The position numbers were made by a program, and so were the translations under genes. A stretch of 64,000 nucleotides of DNA from Hoyosella levis. GTDB taxonomy: Bacteria; Actinomycetota; Actinomycetes; Mycobacteriales; Mycobacteriaceae. The notes beneath the pieces were generated by a model, which was not told the DNA's origin, ran no database searches, and saw nothing but the letters and a program-made list of their open reading frames with translations. Location: positions 124,001-188,000 of the forward strand of contig NZ_BQYM01000005.1 of NCBI RefSeq assembly GCF_026008515.1, in the 5' to 3' direction. Below are positions 55,932-64,000 of this stretch, one piece after another. Position 1 is the stretch's first letter; each line of letters starts with the position of its first letter.

Positions 55932-56060
55932 GTGTAGATTAGAAATTCCGGCACTGGTAAGCCTGCTCTAACCTGCTAGGTGCCCGGCCCCCTCCTGAGC
56001 CGCTGGCTGCATATGCCTGCCAGTGTGCGCGCGAGCCCCCCGGTATGGAACTCTGTAGGG

Positions 56061-56474
56061 GTGAGCTACGCAGGTGACATCAGCCCCGAGCAGGCATGGC
56101 AGATGCTCGAGAACGATCCCGAGGCAGTCCTCGTCGACGTCCGCACCCAGGCCGAGTGGAACTATGTGGGTGTGCCCGATGTCTCATCGCTGGGCAAGCG
56201 GACCGTCTTCGTCGAGTGGGTCGGTTTCCCCACTGGCGCGCGCAACGCGGACTTCCTCCACGATCTCGCCGCCGCCGGCATCCACCCTGGCCAGCCGCTG
56301 GTGTTCCTCTGCCGGTCGGGCCAGCGCTCCATCGGTTCGGCGCAGCTCGCTACCTCCGCGGGCCTCGGCCCTGCCTTTAACGTCCTGGACGGGTTCGAGG
56401 GCGCCATCGACGACCAGGGTCATCGCGGTCATCGCGGCTGGCGCGCCCTTGGCCTGCCGTGGAGGCAGTCATGA
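56061..56474 (+). CDS. Rhodanese-like sulfurtransferase (Rv0390-like)
   Basis: 137 residues from GTG 56061 (VSYAGDISPEQAWQML), matching the start of Rv0390; the open frame further upstream is low complexity. Active-site loop FLCRSGQRS (residue ~103) has the catalytic Cys of rhodaneses. VLVDVRTQAEW is the CH2-type N-terminal motif. It carries persulfide sulfur. The stop overlaps the metZ start (ATGA), tying it to sulfur-amino-acid synthesis. Confidence 0.92.
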   Translation: MSYAGDISPEQAWQMLENDPEAVLVDVRTQAEWNYVGVPDVSSLGKRTVFVEWVGFPTGARNADFLHDLAAAGIHPGQPLVFLCRSGQRSIGSAQLATSAGLGPAFNVLDGFEGAIDDQGHRGHRGWRALGLPWRQS

Positions 56475-57670
56475 GCCTCCCGCCGCAGCGTCCGCTGCCC
56501 GGGAGCGTCCGCCCCGAGACCATTGGCGTGCGTGGTGGCCTCGCGCGGTCCGGCTACGAGGAGACCGCCGAGGCGCTCTATCTCACGTCCGGCTATGTGT
56601 ATGAGTCCGCCGGTGCCGCCGAGCAGGCCTTCATCGATGGTGATCGCTTCGTCTATTCCCGCTATGGCAATCCCACCGTCGCGATGTTCGAGGAGCGGCT
56701 GCGCCTCATGGACGGTGCCGAGGCATGCTTCGGCACGGCGAGCGGCATGGCGGCGGTCTTCGTGGCGCTCGGCGCGCTGCTGAAGGCCGGCGACCGGCTC
56801 GTGGCGGCCCGCAGCCTGTTCGGCTCCTGCTTCGTGGTGTGCAACGAGATCCTTCCCCGATGGGGCATCGAGACGGAGTTCGTCGACGGCGAGGACCTCG
56901 ATCAGTGGGAGCAGGCGCTCGCGAAGCCGACCGCTGCCGTGTTCTTCGAGACGCCGGCCAACCCGATGCAGGCACTCGTGGATGTGCAGCGGGTCGCTGA
57001 GCTCGCCCACGCTGCCGGGGCGAAGGTCGTGCTCGACAATGTCTTCGCGACCCCGTTGCTGCAGCGGGGCTTCGAGCTCGGCGCGGACGTGGTGGTGTAC
57101 TCCGGCACCAAGCACATCGATGGCCAGGGCCGGGTCCTGGGCGGCGCGATCCTGGGGCCCAAGGACTACATCGACGGCCCCGTTCAGACACTGATGCGCC
57201 ATACCGGTCCCGCGCTGAGCCCGTTCAACGCGTGGGTGATGCTCAAGGGCCTCGAGACGCTGGGCATCCGCATCAAGCAGCAGAACGAGGCTGCCCATCG
57301 CATCGCCGAGTTCCTCGACGAGCACCCCGCCACCCGCTGGGTTCGCTACCCCTTCCTGCCCTCGCACCCGCAGTACGAGCTCGCGAAGCGGCAGATGCTC
57401 GGCGGCGGCACCGTGGTGACGTTCGAGCTCGATGCCGAGGATGGCAAGGCGCGCGCCTTCGAGGTGCTCGACAAGCTGCGGATCATCGATATCTCCAACA
57501 ACCTCGGCGATTCGAAGACCCTGATCACCCACCCCGCCACCACCACCCACCGCGCCATGGGGCCCGAGGGACGCGCGACCGTCGGCATCACCGACGGCGT
57601 GGTCCGCATCTCCGTGGGGCTCGAGCACGTCGACGACCTCATCGAGGACCTGCAGCAAGCACTCGCGTGA
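56471..57670 (+). CDS. metZ: O-succinylhomoserine sulfhydrylase
   Basis: 399 residues from ATG 56471, overlapping the rhodanese stop. Cys/Met-metabolism PLP fold: RYGNPTVAMFEERL, ACFGTASGMAAVF, FFETPANPMQ, VVLDNVFATPLLQRG, PLP Lys in VVYSGTKHIDGQGR (residue ~215), LITHPATTTHRAM, and RISVGLEHVDDLIEDL. It makes homocysteine from O-succinylhomoserine and sulfide. The rhodanese-metZ order is the same as Rv0390-Rv0391. Confidence 0.95.
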   Translation: MSLPPQRPLPGSVRPETIGVRGGLARSGYEETAEALYLTSGYVYESAGAAEQAFIDGDRFVYSRYGNPTVAMFEERLRLMDGAEACFGTASGMAAVFVALGALLKAGDRLVAARSLFGSCFVVCNEILPRWGIETEFVDGEDLDQWEQALAKPTAAVFFETPANPMQALVDVQRVAELAHAAGAKVVLDNVFATPLLQRGFELGADVVVYSGTKHIDGQGRVLGGAILGPKDYIDGPVQTLMRHTGPALSPFNAWVMLKGLETLGIRIKQQNEAAHRIAEFLDEHPATRWVRYPFLPSHPQYELAKRQMLGGGTVVTFELDAEDGKARAFEVLDKLRIIDISNNLGDSKTLITHPATTTHRAMGPEGRATVGITDGVVRISVGLEHVDDLIEDLQQALA

Positions 57671-57688
57671 ACGGGGACGGCGTCGGCT

Positions 57689-58612
57689 TCAGCGGTCAGC
57701 GTGGTTCCCGGCTCTCCTAGCGCAGGGAGTCTCTAGCTCGGGGAGCTCCCAGTAGGAGCCGAGCTGGCGGTCGAGCCATTCCGGGTACTTCGATAGCCCG
57801 CCCACCGGGTATGGGGTGGTCTCGCCGAACCAGATCTCGCCATCGAGCTCATACAGGTCGACGCGCAGGAAATCGAACCCGTGGGCGATCTCCGAGGCCA
57901 GCGCGAGCATGGCATCGAGGCGGCGCGGCCGGGGCATGTCGGGCCCGGCGGGGGTAGCGACCGGCACTTCCTGGCGCACCCAGTCCGGCGTGTAGTAGTT
58001 GACCGTGAGCTGGTCATGTCGATTGGCCTCCACGACGATGAAGCGTGGAACGCCGTGGAAAACCAGGAACTTGTAGTCCGGGGGCAGGGTTGTGCCGTCG
58101 CCAAGCCGTTCCTCGAAGACAAACCGCGGAGTCGCGAACTGGTAGGCCCATTCGCCCAGCACGGTCCAGTTCGGCTGGTGCATCCATCCGCGGGTCTGGT
58201 TCAGGAGCTCATCAGTATCGGGCGGTCCCGTGCCCTCGATGATCTGCTGGGATCGGTGCGCGGGCTTGAGCACCCACGGGCATTCCCACGTTTCCTGTGG
58301 TGCGTGCCGTGCTTGCTCCAGGGAGCGCCCCGACCACAGGGTGCGGGGTATGCAGATGCTCCCTCCGAGCCGCTCGCGCACGATGTCCTTCATGGCTACC
58401 TTGTCGCAGGTGGGCTTGAGGAGTTCGCGCCGATCATGGACTATCCGCCAGTTCACCTTGTGCGTGAAGAGCTCAGGGGACCTGAGGTTGGCCATCCGCC
58501 CATTGTGAGTGGCCGCATACATCAGCTGCCGTCGCATCGCTAGCGGCATCGCCCCGAGCGCATGCCCAAGGGCTGTGTTTGTGGCACGGCGGGCCTGCCC
58601 GGCTCGATTCAT
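57689..58612 (-). CDS. TupA-like ATP-grasp ligase
   Basis: 307 residues from ATG 58612, overlapping the NRPS stop by 4 bases (ATGA). Segments typical of the TupA-type ATP-grasp family: ELFTHKVNWRIVHDRRELLKPTCDKVAMKDIVRERLG, WVLKPAHRSQQIIEG (ATP-binding Lys), FVFEERLGDGTTLPPDYKFLVFHG, DFLRVDLYELDGEIWFGETTPYPVGG (Mg-binding acid residues). The family forms amide or peptide bonds, for example in teichuronopeptide or capsule assembly. Third gene of a coupled operon with an A-T-C NRPS, so it may add a residue to the NRPS product or carrier. Convergent with metZ. Confidence 0.85.
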   Translation of the reverse strand: MNRAGQARRATNTALGHALGAMPLAMRRQLMYAATHNGRMANLRSPELFTHKVNWRIVHDRRELLKPTCDKVAMKDIVRERLGGSICIPRTLWSGRSLEQARHAPQETWECPWVLKPAHRSQQIIEGTGPPDTDELLNQTRGWMHQPNWTVLGEWAYQFATPRFVFEERLGDGTTLPPDYKFLVFHGVPRFIVVEANRHDQLTVNYYTPDWVRQEVPVATPAGPDMPRPRRLDAMLALASEIAHGFDFLRVDLYELDGEIWFGETTPYPVGGLSKYPEWLDRQLGSYWELPELETPCARRAGNHADR

Positions 58613-61600
58613 GGATCTGGTACCGCCTTCTGCGAGCTGAGTGGTGGGGCAATGTCGATCAGCATGGTGGTCTCGTCGCCCGAGCAGAAGCGCGCGAGGT
58701 TGTGGAGCAATCGCGATGCTAGCGACTCGATCGTCGAGTGATCGAAAACTTCGGTGGCGTAGGTCATGGCGATATCGAGCACCGTGCCGCCTGCTTCTGG
58801 ACGCTCGTGCATGGCGAGCTGCAGATCGATCCGAGCCTGGTCCTCGGGGATCTCGATGAGCGATGAAGCAACCCCGGACAGTTCCAGCGATGGAGATGGA
58901 TAGTTCTGGTATGCCAGCATGACGTTGTAGAGCGATGGAACTGGTTGTGCCAGCGCCGTTGCGGAGTTCGCGGATCGGGCGCGATGCTCGTCGATCAGTG
59001 CATCGGGGAAGATGTCGAGGCGAGCGAATGCCTCCTGGCAGGTTCGATGCACCCGCTCGAGCAGGGAAGAGAACGATTCGCCTTGCCTCAGCCGGATCCG
59101 GATCGGAGCGGTGACGATCATCATGCCGACCACGCGGGCGAGGTCCTCATCGCTGCGGCGGGTCACGGGAACACCGATCACGATGTCATCGCTACCGCTC
59201 GCCTCGGCCAGGGTCACGGCAAGTATGGATTGGACGACAATGAAGCGGGTGGTCCTGTTCCTGGCTGCGAGGAGCGTCGTCGCAGCCAGGACGGGCGGCT
59301 TGGTGCTGACCGCATGGTTGCCGGCGGAAGTGCTCCGGCATGGTGGTCGCGGCCTGTCCAGCATGCGCGAGATGTGGTCGTCCGACCCTGCGAGCATGTC
59401 GAGCCACCAGCGATGATTCGTGGCGGCAAGAGAGCTTGGGTCCGCGGGATCGCCCAGCAGAGCGAGCTGCGCGAGGGTGAAATCGATGTACTCGATGCGG
59501 AGGCGCGGCCACCCGGGCGCTGTGCCTCGGGAGCGGGCGGCGTAGGCGGTCGAGAGATCCTGCAGGAGCACTGCCTCGGAGAATCCATCGCACGCGGTGT
59601 GGTGGACGACCAGCGCGAGCGCGCGCGGGGACCCGTCGCGCTTCTCGAGCACATGGACCCGAAGCGGAATCTCCGCCTCGAGATCGAAAGGGATATCGCG
59701 GACGCGACGCAGCGCATCGAGCAGCGCCGAACCGTCTGGCGGGCAGTGGCGCACCAGGCCGCGGCAGGCATCCACGGCCGCGAGCACTACTTGGAGTGGA
59801 GCGGGCTCGTCGCACGGCGTGATGGTCCGCAAGGATTCGTGCCGCTCGACGAGATCGAGCAGGGCTGCATCGAGCGCGGATGCATCGATCTGGCCGTCGA
59901 CGTGGAAGGCCATGATCAGGTTGTTCATCGGTGATTCGGGATGGCTACGGAAATGCTTGTGCATCCGCCGTTGCTGGGGTGCCAGCTGGATGCGTGCTGG
60001 CCGGGGCGGTGGAGCCATCCCGGGCCTGCTCGTCGCTACAGCGTGGCTGCCTGGCCCGGCCATCCGGGCGATCTCGCGGGGCGAGGGATTCCGCAGCAGT
60101 TCCTCGACGGTGGGCGGGCTCGGGAAATGCCGGCGCAGGCCAGTGAGCAGGCTGACCGCGGACAACGAGTCTCCGCCGAGCGCAAAAAAGGAATCGGTCG
60201 CGCTCACGGGGCAGCGCAGGATCGCCGACATCTCCCGCGCGATGGTGGCCTCGAGCTCCGTGGCTTCCTCCGCCGCTAGGGAGACTGTGTCGCCGGGAAG
60301 ATCGGATCCAGCGCTGATGGGCGGGAGGGCTGACCGGTCGAGCTTGCCGCTCGCCGTCAGTGGCCACGACGTGACAGTGGCGAGCCGGGCCGGCACCAGG
60401 TGGGCCGGGAGCACTGCCGCGAGATGATCCTGCAGCTCGGGAACGGTCACCGAGGCCGTCCCGGCGAGCGCCGCATAGCCATCGAGATGCTCGCCCCCGT
60501 GACTAGTCCGCTTGAGGACGACTGCCGAGCTGACCCCGGGGTGGCGGCGCAGCGCATGCTCGATGTCGCCGAGCTCGATGCGGTGCCCGCGCAGCTTCAC
60601 CTGGTGATCATTGCGACCGAGGAACTGGAATCCCGTGGGCTCGGAGAGCACGGCGAGATCACCGGTGCGGTACATGCGGCTTCCTGGCTGGCCATAGGGA
60701 TTGGCCACGAACCGTGTCGCGGTGAGACCGGGCTGGCCGAGGTAGCCCCGGGCCAGTTGCACGCCGCCCAGGTACAGCTCCACTCCGGGGCCGGCAGTGG
60801 AGGGCGACAGCCCGGGGCCAAGCAGCAAGGCCTGCACATCGCGCTGCGGGTGCCCGATCGGCACGACCCGGCGGCCTTCTCCTGTGCACGCGCGGGATGC
60901 CGCGGCTTCGAACTGGGTCGCCGAGACAGCAGCCTCTGTCGGGCCATAGAGATTGTGCACCGTTGCCGCGCACAGCGAATCCAGCCGATCAACGGTTTCC
61001 TGGTGCAGTTCCTCGCCGATCACGAGGATATGGCGCAATGTCTCGAGCGAGCGTGACTGCGCGAGCTCGGCGAACACCCGCAATGGCGAGGGAACGAAGA
61101 CCGCATGTGTCACGGAGTGCTGGTCGATCAACTTGCACAAGTAACTGGGATCATTGCGCGAGGCGGGGTCCGCGATCACCAGGTGCGCGCCGCATGCGAG
61201 CGGCCAGAACAGCTCCCAGACCGAGACATCGAATGTCGGAGCGATCTTGTGCAGCACAGTGGCGCCAGCGGGGAGCGGGAAACGATCGCACATCCATGTG
61301 ATCTGGTTCGTGATCGCGGCGTGCGGGATGACCACTCCCTTCGGCGTCCCGGTGGAGCCAGAGGTGAACATCACGTAGGCGGCGGAGCCCGGGCGCAAGG
61401 GCGCGATCCGGTCCGGATCGTCCAGCGAGGCGGAGGACGAGGCGTGATCATCGAGATCCGCGGGCGCGACCGCGGGAAACGGCTCGAACCGCAGCGGCGC
61501 GCGATCAGCAGAGATGATCAGCGACGGACGAGCCGTCCGCAGCATCCCAGCGAGCCGGTCCTCGGGGAGCGACCGGTCGAGGGGGAGATAGGCCGCTCCA

Positions 61601-61845
61601 GCCTTGATCACCGCGTGGACGTGGACGACGAGGTCGATGGAACTAGGGATATCGAGCGCAACGATGTGCTCGGGTCCTATTCCGCGACGAGCCAGCCCAC
61701 GCGCGATCCGGTTCGTGCGAGCATCAAGCTCCCGATGGGTGATCCTTTGCTCGCCGCACGTGATGGCAGGGGAGCCCGCATCGGTCGAATGGCCCAGCAG
61801 GCTTGCGAGGTGCGGGCTGGCCAACGGCCCCGCCATCGCTGTCAT
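58609..61845 (-). CDS. Single-module A-T-C non-ribosomal peptide synthetase
   Basis: 1078 residues from ATG 61845 (ATGA overlap with the SnoaL-like gene); the frame is open to 62136 only as a shadow. Adenylation domain ~10-520 (MFTSGSTGTPKG, HNLYGPTEAAVS, YRTGDL, GKLDRSALP), carrier ~530-600 with FFALGGDSLSAVSLL, condensation domain ~630-1070 with VHHTACDGFS. No TE, R or docking domain. My reading of the specificity code is DVWVLILVSK, which I cannot assign. The order is unusual: the C domain is last, so it must join the loaded residue to a partner supplied in trans, or act on an acceptor small molecule. Confidence 0.93.
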   Translation of the reverse strand: MTAMAGPLASPHLASLLGHSTDAGSPAITCGEQRITHRELDARTNRIARGLARRGIGPEHIVALDIPSSIDLVVHVHAVIKAGAAYLPLDRSLPEDRLAGMLRTARPSLIISADRAPLRFEPFPAVAPADLDDHASSSASLDDPDRIAPLRPGSAAYVMFTSGSTGTPKGVVIPHAAITNQITWMCDRFPLPAGATVLHKIAPTFDVSVWELFWPLACGAHLVIADPASRNDPSYLCKLIDQHSVTHAVFVPSPLRVFAELAQSRSLETLRHILVIGEELHQETVDRLDSLCAATVHNLYGPTEAAVSATQFEAAASRACTGEGRRVVPIGHPQRDVQALLLGPGLSPSTAGPGVELYLGGVQLARGYLGQPGLTATRFVANPYGQPGSRMYRTGDLAVLSEPTGFQFLGRNDHQVKLRGHRIELGDIEHALRRHPGVSSAVVLKRTSHGGEHLDGYAALAGTASVTVPELQDHLAAVLPAHLVPARLATVTSWPLTASGKLDRSALPPISAGSDLPGDTVSLAAEEATELEATIAREMSAILRCPVSATDSFFALGGDSLSAVSLLTGLRRHFPSPPTVEELLRNPSPREIARMAGPGSHAVATSRPGMAPPPRPARIQLAPQQRRMHKHFRSHPESPMNNLIMAFHVDGQIDASALDAALLDLVERHESLRTITPCDEPAPLQVVLAAVDACRGLVRHCPPDGSALLDALRRVRDIPFDLEAEIPLRVHVLEKRDGSPRALALVVHHTACDGFSEAVLLQDLSTAYAARSRGTAPGWPRLRIEYIDFTLAQLALLGDPADPSSLAATNHRWWLDMLAGSDDHISRMLDRPRPPCRSTSAGNHAVSTKPPVLAATTLLAARNRTTRFIVVQSILAVTLAEASGSDDIVIGVPVTRRSDEDLARVVGMMIVTAPIRIRLRQGESFSSLLERVHRTCQEAFARLDIFPDALIDEHRARSANSATALAQPVPSLYNVMLAYQNYPSPSLELSGVASSLIEIPEDQARIDLQLAMHERPEAGGTVLDIAMTYATEVFDHSTIESLASRLLHNLARFCSGDETTMLIDIAPPLSSQKAVPDP

Positions 61846-62312
61846 CCGCCCACAGTGGAGCGGTCGCCTTCCCCGCCTGGGCCGAAGGTTCGCTGGGGAA
61901 CACCGGGCGCGAGGGAGATGTGTGTATGGATCGCGAGCCACGGATCCTCCATCGATCCCCGGGCGAACAACACGGTCGCGCGCCCGGGGCGGGGGAAGGC
62001 GGTGCCGTCCTCGGCGTAGCCCGTGGATGTCCACGGGCAGATCCCCCATCCCGTGAGCCCGTCCGGTGCCTGCCAAGTCCGCGATTCGCCGAGCAAGAAC
62101 CGGAAGCCCGACATCGAGCCCCAGATCGCGGCCCACTGCTTGTTCGCGAGCTCATCTATTCCGAGCAGCAGCGGCTTGTGGGTGCCGAATCCCACCACCT
62201 CGCTGTGGAACATCGTCCGTGCAGCGTCGAGATCCACGTTGTTGATGTGCTGTTCCCAGTCGCGGAACCAGGCAATGAGATCGTCGACTTTTTCAACCCC
62301 GTGAGGAGGCAT
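61842..62312 (-). CDS. SnoaL-like / NTF2-fold protein
   Basis: 156 residues from ATG 62312 with GAGGCATTG context; earlier in-frame codons lie over the fgd1 gene. NTF2-fold start: VDDLIAWFRDWEQHINNVDLDAARTMFHSEVVGFGTH, then LGIDELANKQWAAIWGSMSGFRFLLGESRTW and WLAIHTHISLAPG. The fold hosts isomerases, cyclases and many non-enzymatic proteins. First gene of the operon with the A-T-C NRPS and ATP-grasp enzyme (stop/start overlap ATGA), so probably part of one pathway. No catalytic residue could be assigned. Confidence 0.78.
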   Translation of the reverse strand: MPPHGVEKVDDLIAWFRDWEQHINNVDLDAARTMFHSEVVGFGTHKPLLLGIDELANKQWAAIWGSMSGFRFLLGESRTWQAPDGLTGWGICPWTSTGYAEDGTAFPRPGRATVLFARGSMEDPWLAIHTHISLAPGVPQRTFGPGGEGDRSTVGG

Positions 62313-62470
62313 TGATCGCTCCAGCGTGTCGATGGCAAACACCCAGGCATGGCGGTACGGATGATGGTCCGTGGCCCGGTGATACGACCAGGCTAGCCGA
62401 ACATGAAGGAGCCGAGGCCGAGACTTTCCGCCCGTCCGCTCCGGGCGCGCCCGCAGCCGGCTCCAGCGGG

Positions 62471-62503
62471 TAGCGTGGATGCTGGCGAAGGGAGGCACAC
62501 CAG
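62471..62503 (+). promoter_or_regulatory. Promoter -10 and Shine-Dalgarno that fix the fgd1 start
   Basis: TAGCGT at 62471-62476 and GGGAGG at 62490-62495, the latter seven bases before GTG 62503. This favours the GTG over the earlier in-frame ATG at 62479. Confidence 0.6.
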
Positions 62504-63519
62504 TGCTCAAGCTCGGGTACAAGGCATCGGCGGAGCAGTTCGCGCCCCGCGACCTCGTGGAGCTCGCGGTCAAGGCCGAGCAGTGTGGCTTGGATTCCGC
62601 CACCGTCAGCGACCATTTCCAGCCGTGGCGGCACACCGGTGGGCATGCCCCGTTCTCATTGTCCTGGATGACGGCCGTGGGGGAGCGGACCAGCCGCATC
62701 CATCTCGGCACCTCCGTGATGACACCCACCTTCCGCTACAACCCGGCCGTCATCGCGCAGGCGTTCGCCACGATGGGCGTGCTCTATCCGGGGCGCATCA
62801 TGCTGGGGGTGGGCACCGGCGAGGCGCTCAATGAGATCGCCACCGGGTTCAACGTCTCCGACGACCATCCGTGGCCCGAGTTCAAGGAACGCTTCGCCCG
62901 CCTGCGCGAGGCGATCCGGCTCATCCGGACACTGTGGACCGAGGACAACGTCACCTTCGACGGCGACTACTACCACACCGTCGACGCGACCATCCACGAT
63001 CGTCCCGAGCAGCCCCTGCCGGTCTACATCGCGGCCGGAGGGCCTGTTGTCGCGAAGTACGCGGGCCGGGCGGGGGATGGCTTCATCTGCACGTCCGGCA
63101 AGGGCATGGACCTCTACACGGAGAAGCTGCTGCCCGCGGTCGAGTCGGGCGCCGAGGCCGCGGGCCGGGACGCCAGCGGGATCGACAAGATGATCGAGAT
63201 CAAGCTCTCCTACGACACCGACCATGACGCCGCGCTCGAGAACACCCGGTTCTGGGCGCCGCTGAGCCTCACCCCGGAGCAGAAGCACTCGGTGAGCAGT
63301 TCCGCCGAGATGGAGCGCCTCGCTGATGAGCTGCCCATCGAGCAGGTGGCCAAGCGGTGGATCGTTGCCTCCGACCCCGACGAAGCGGTCAAGCAGATCA
63401 AGCCGTACCTCGACGCCGGGCTTAACCATCTCGTCTTCCACGCGCCCGGCCACGATCAAGCCCGCTTCCTCGACCTGTTCGCCCGGGATCTCGCCCCGCG
63501 CCTGCGCGCCCTCGGTTAG
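62503..63519 (+). CDS. fgd1: F420-dependent glucose-6-phosphate dehydrogenase
   Basis: 338 residues from GTG 62503. Near-identical in layout to mycobacterial FGD1: [138 protein letters not shown]. The catalytic His sits in SDHFQPW. It oxidises glucose 6-phosphate with cofactor F420, giving F420H2 for other reductases, and implies that the host makes F420. The pta gene follows after 65 bases. Confidence 0.97.
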   Translation: MLKLGYKASAEQFAPRDLVELAVKAEQCGLDSATVSDHFQPWRHTGGHAPFSLSWMTAVGERTSRIHLGTSVMTPTFRYNPAVIAQAFATMGVLYPGRIMLGVGTGEALNEIATGFNVSDDHPWPEFKERFARLREAIRLIRTLWTEDNVTFDGDYYHTVDATIHDRPEQPLPVYIAAGGPVVAKYAGRAGDGFICTSGKGMDLYTEKLLPAVESGAEAAGRDASGIDKMIEIKLSYDTDHDAALENTRFWAPLSLTPEQKHSVSSSAEMERLADELPIEQVAKRWIVASDPDEAVKQIKPYLDAGLNHLVFHAPGHDQARFLDLFARDLAPRLRALG

Positions 63520-63584
63520 TTCCAGGGGGCTGGATTTTCGCCCCAATTCGCGCGATCCCGCACGCAACGGTTAAGAATAGGAAC

Positions 63585-64000
63585 ATGCCGTCGAGTGTGT
63601 ACGTTGCCGCGCCATCCGGGGATACCGGGAAGTCCACCATTGCGCTGGGGGTGCTGCACTTCCTCGCGGCCTCCGCCGCGCGCGTGGGAGTGTTCCGCCC
63701 GATCTCCCGCTCCAACGATCACACTGACTACATCCTCGAGATGCTGCTCGAGCACACCACGGCAGACCTCGAGTACGAGCAGTGCATCGGCGCCACCTAT
63801 GCCGACGTCCATGCCGACCCCGAGCGTGCCCTTTCCGACATCGTCAGCCGCTTTCATGTCGTCGCCGAGAAATGCGATGCCGTCGTCATCGTGGGCTCGG
63901 ACTACACCGATGTGGTCAGTCCCACCGAGCTGACCTTCAATGCTCGCGTCGCCGTCAATCTCGGCGCGCCCGTGCTGCTCGCGCTCTCCGGCAGCGGGCG
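63585..64000 (+). CDS. pta: Phosphate acetyltransferase, N-terminal part (runs off the window)
   Basis: The first 138 residues of a longer protein. N-terminal P-loop-like motif VAAPSGDTGKSTIALGVLHFL (BioD-like AAA_26 domain), then FRPISRSNDHTDYILEMLL and DAVVIVGSDYTDVV, as in long-form Pta. The position directly after fgd1 is the same as Rv0408. It converts acetyl-CoA and phosphate to acetyl phosphate; the catalytic domain lies beyond the window. TTAAGAAT just before the ATG may be a leaderless -10, although GGAA could serve as a weak Shine-Dalgarno. Confidence 0.9.
   Translation, partial: MPSSVYVAAPSGDTGKSTIALGVLHFLAASAARVGVFRPISRSNDHTDYILEMLLEHTTADLEYEQCIGATYADVHADPERALSDIVSRFHVVAEKCDAVVIVGSDYTDVVSPTELTFNARVAVNLGAPVLLALSGSG

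Noticed and set aside
57689-62312. Calling the A-T-C NRPS a broken remnant of a larger synthetase
   Set aside because: Its start and stop overlap neighbouring genes precisely, and all three domains keep their core motifs. It reads as a complete gene, although remnant status cannot be excluded without comparison.
62313-62729. N-terminal extension of the SnoaL-like frame
   Set aside because: It lies antisense to fgd1 and lacks conserved character. ATG 62312 begins the NTF2-like sequence.

Overview
The window is high-GC actinobacterial DNA. Gene content and order point to the Mycobacteriales (mycobacteria, rhodococci and relatives). The backbone carries families whose neighbourhoods resemble the M. 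tuberculosis chromosome: a rhodanese overlapping metZ, fgd1 followed by pta, a VKOR/DsbA pair, plsB with a HAD-PlsC fusion, an AurF-like diiron protein before fprB, and fba, GH76, SpoU, DUF3151, purA and Rv0358-like genes. F420-dependent glucose-6-phosphate dehydrogenase implies F420 use. The genus cannot be fixed from the sequence.

Layout. 1-16654: the 3' part of a giant NRPS gene with five A domains, one epimerase and a C-terminal thioesterase; its start lies upstream of the window. 16776-18127: a crotonase and a MarR regulator. 18187-22119: an envelope redox/copper set (membrane protein, PCuAC-type lipoprotein, Tat-exported Dyp peroxidase, DsbA-like protein, VKOR). 22261-27401: YibE/F membrane protein, then plsB and HAD-plsC for phospholipid synthesis. 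27434-31130: a stand-alone LeuA regulatory-domain protein, a SpoU methyltransferase, a GH76 protein and class II aldolase. 31294-36245: an SDR/thioesterase operon facing its likely TetR regulator, a second TetR and a secreted CocE-type hydrolase. 36293-42037: DUF3151, FUSC, a CDF metal exporter, an Rv0358-like protein, purA and an RNase Z-like hydrolase. 42044-45754: a membrane protein divergent from an AurF-like diiron oxygenase plus fprB. 45787-50951: HAD dehalogenase, membrane protein, DUF368 transporter, AztD-like zinc lipoprotein with a Zur-like box, a 4-TM protein and purT. 51221-53765: a three-gene type VII-secretion-like cassette downstream of a perfect Crp-type site. 53870-57670: DUF456, fprA, rhodanese and metZ. 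57689-62312: a tightly overlapping operon of SnoaL-like protein, A-T-C NRPS and TupA-like ATP-grasp enzyme, lying between metZ and fgd1. 62503-64000: fgd1 and the start of pta.

Features that run through the whole window: a ~78-bp palindromic repeat occurs three times, each time between two convergent genes; the two other roomy convergent junctions carry unrelated perfect 16-bp hairpins. Several genes appear leaderless, with a TANNNT hexamer 6-7 bases before the start codon. No tRNA, rRNA, CRISPR array, insertion sequence or phage gene was recognised. All gene calls rest on reading motifs by eye, without database searches.
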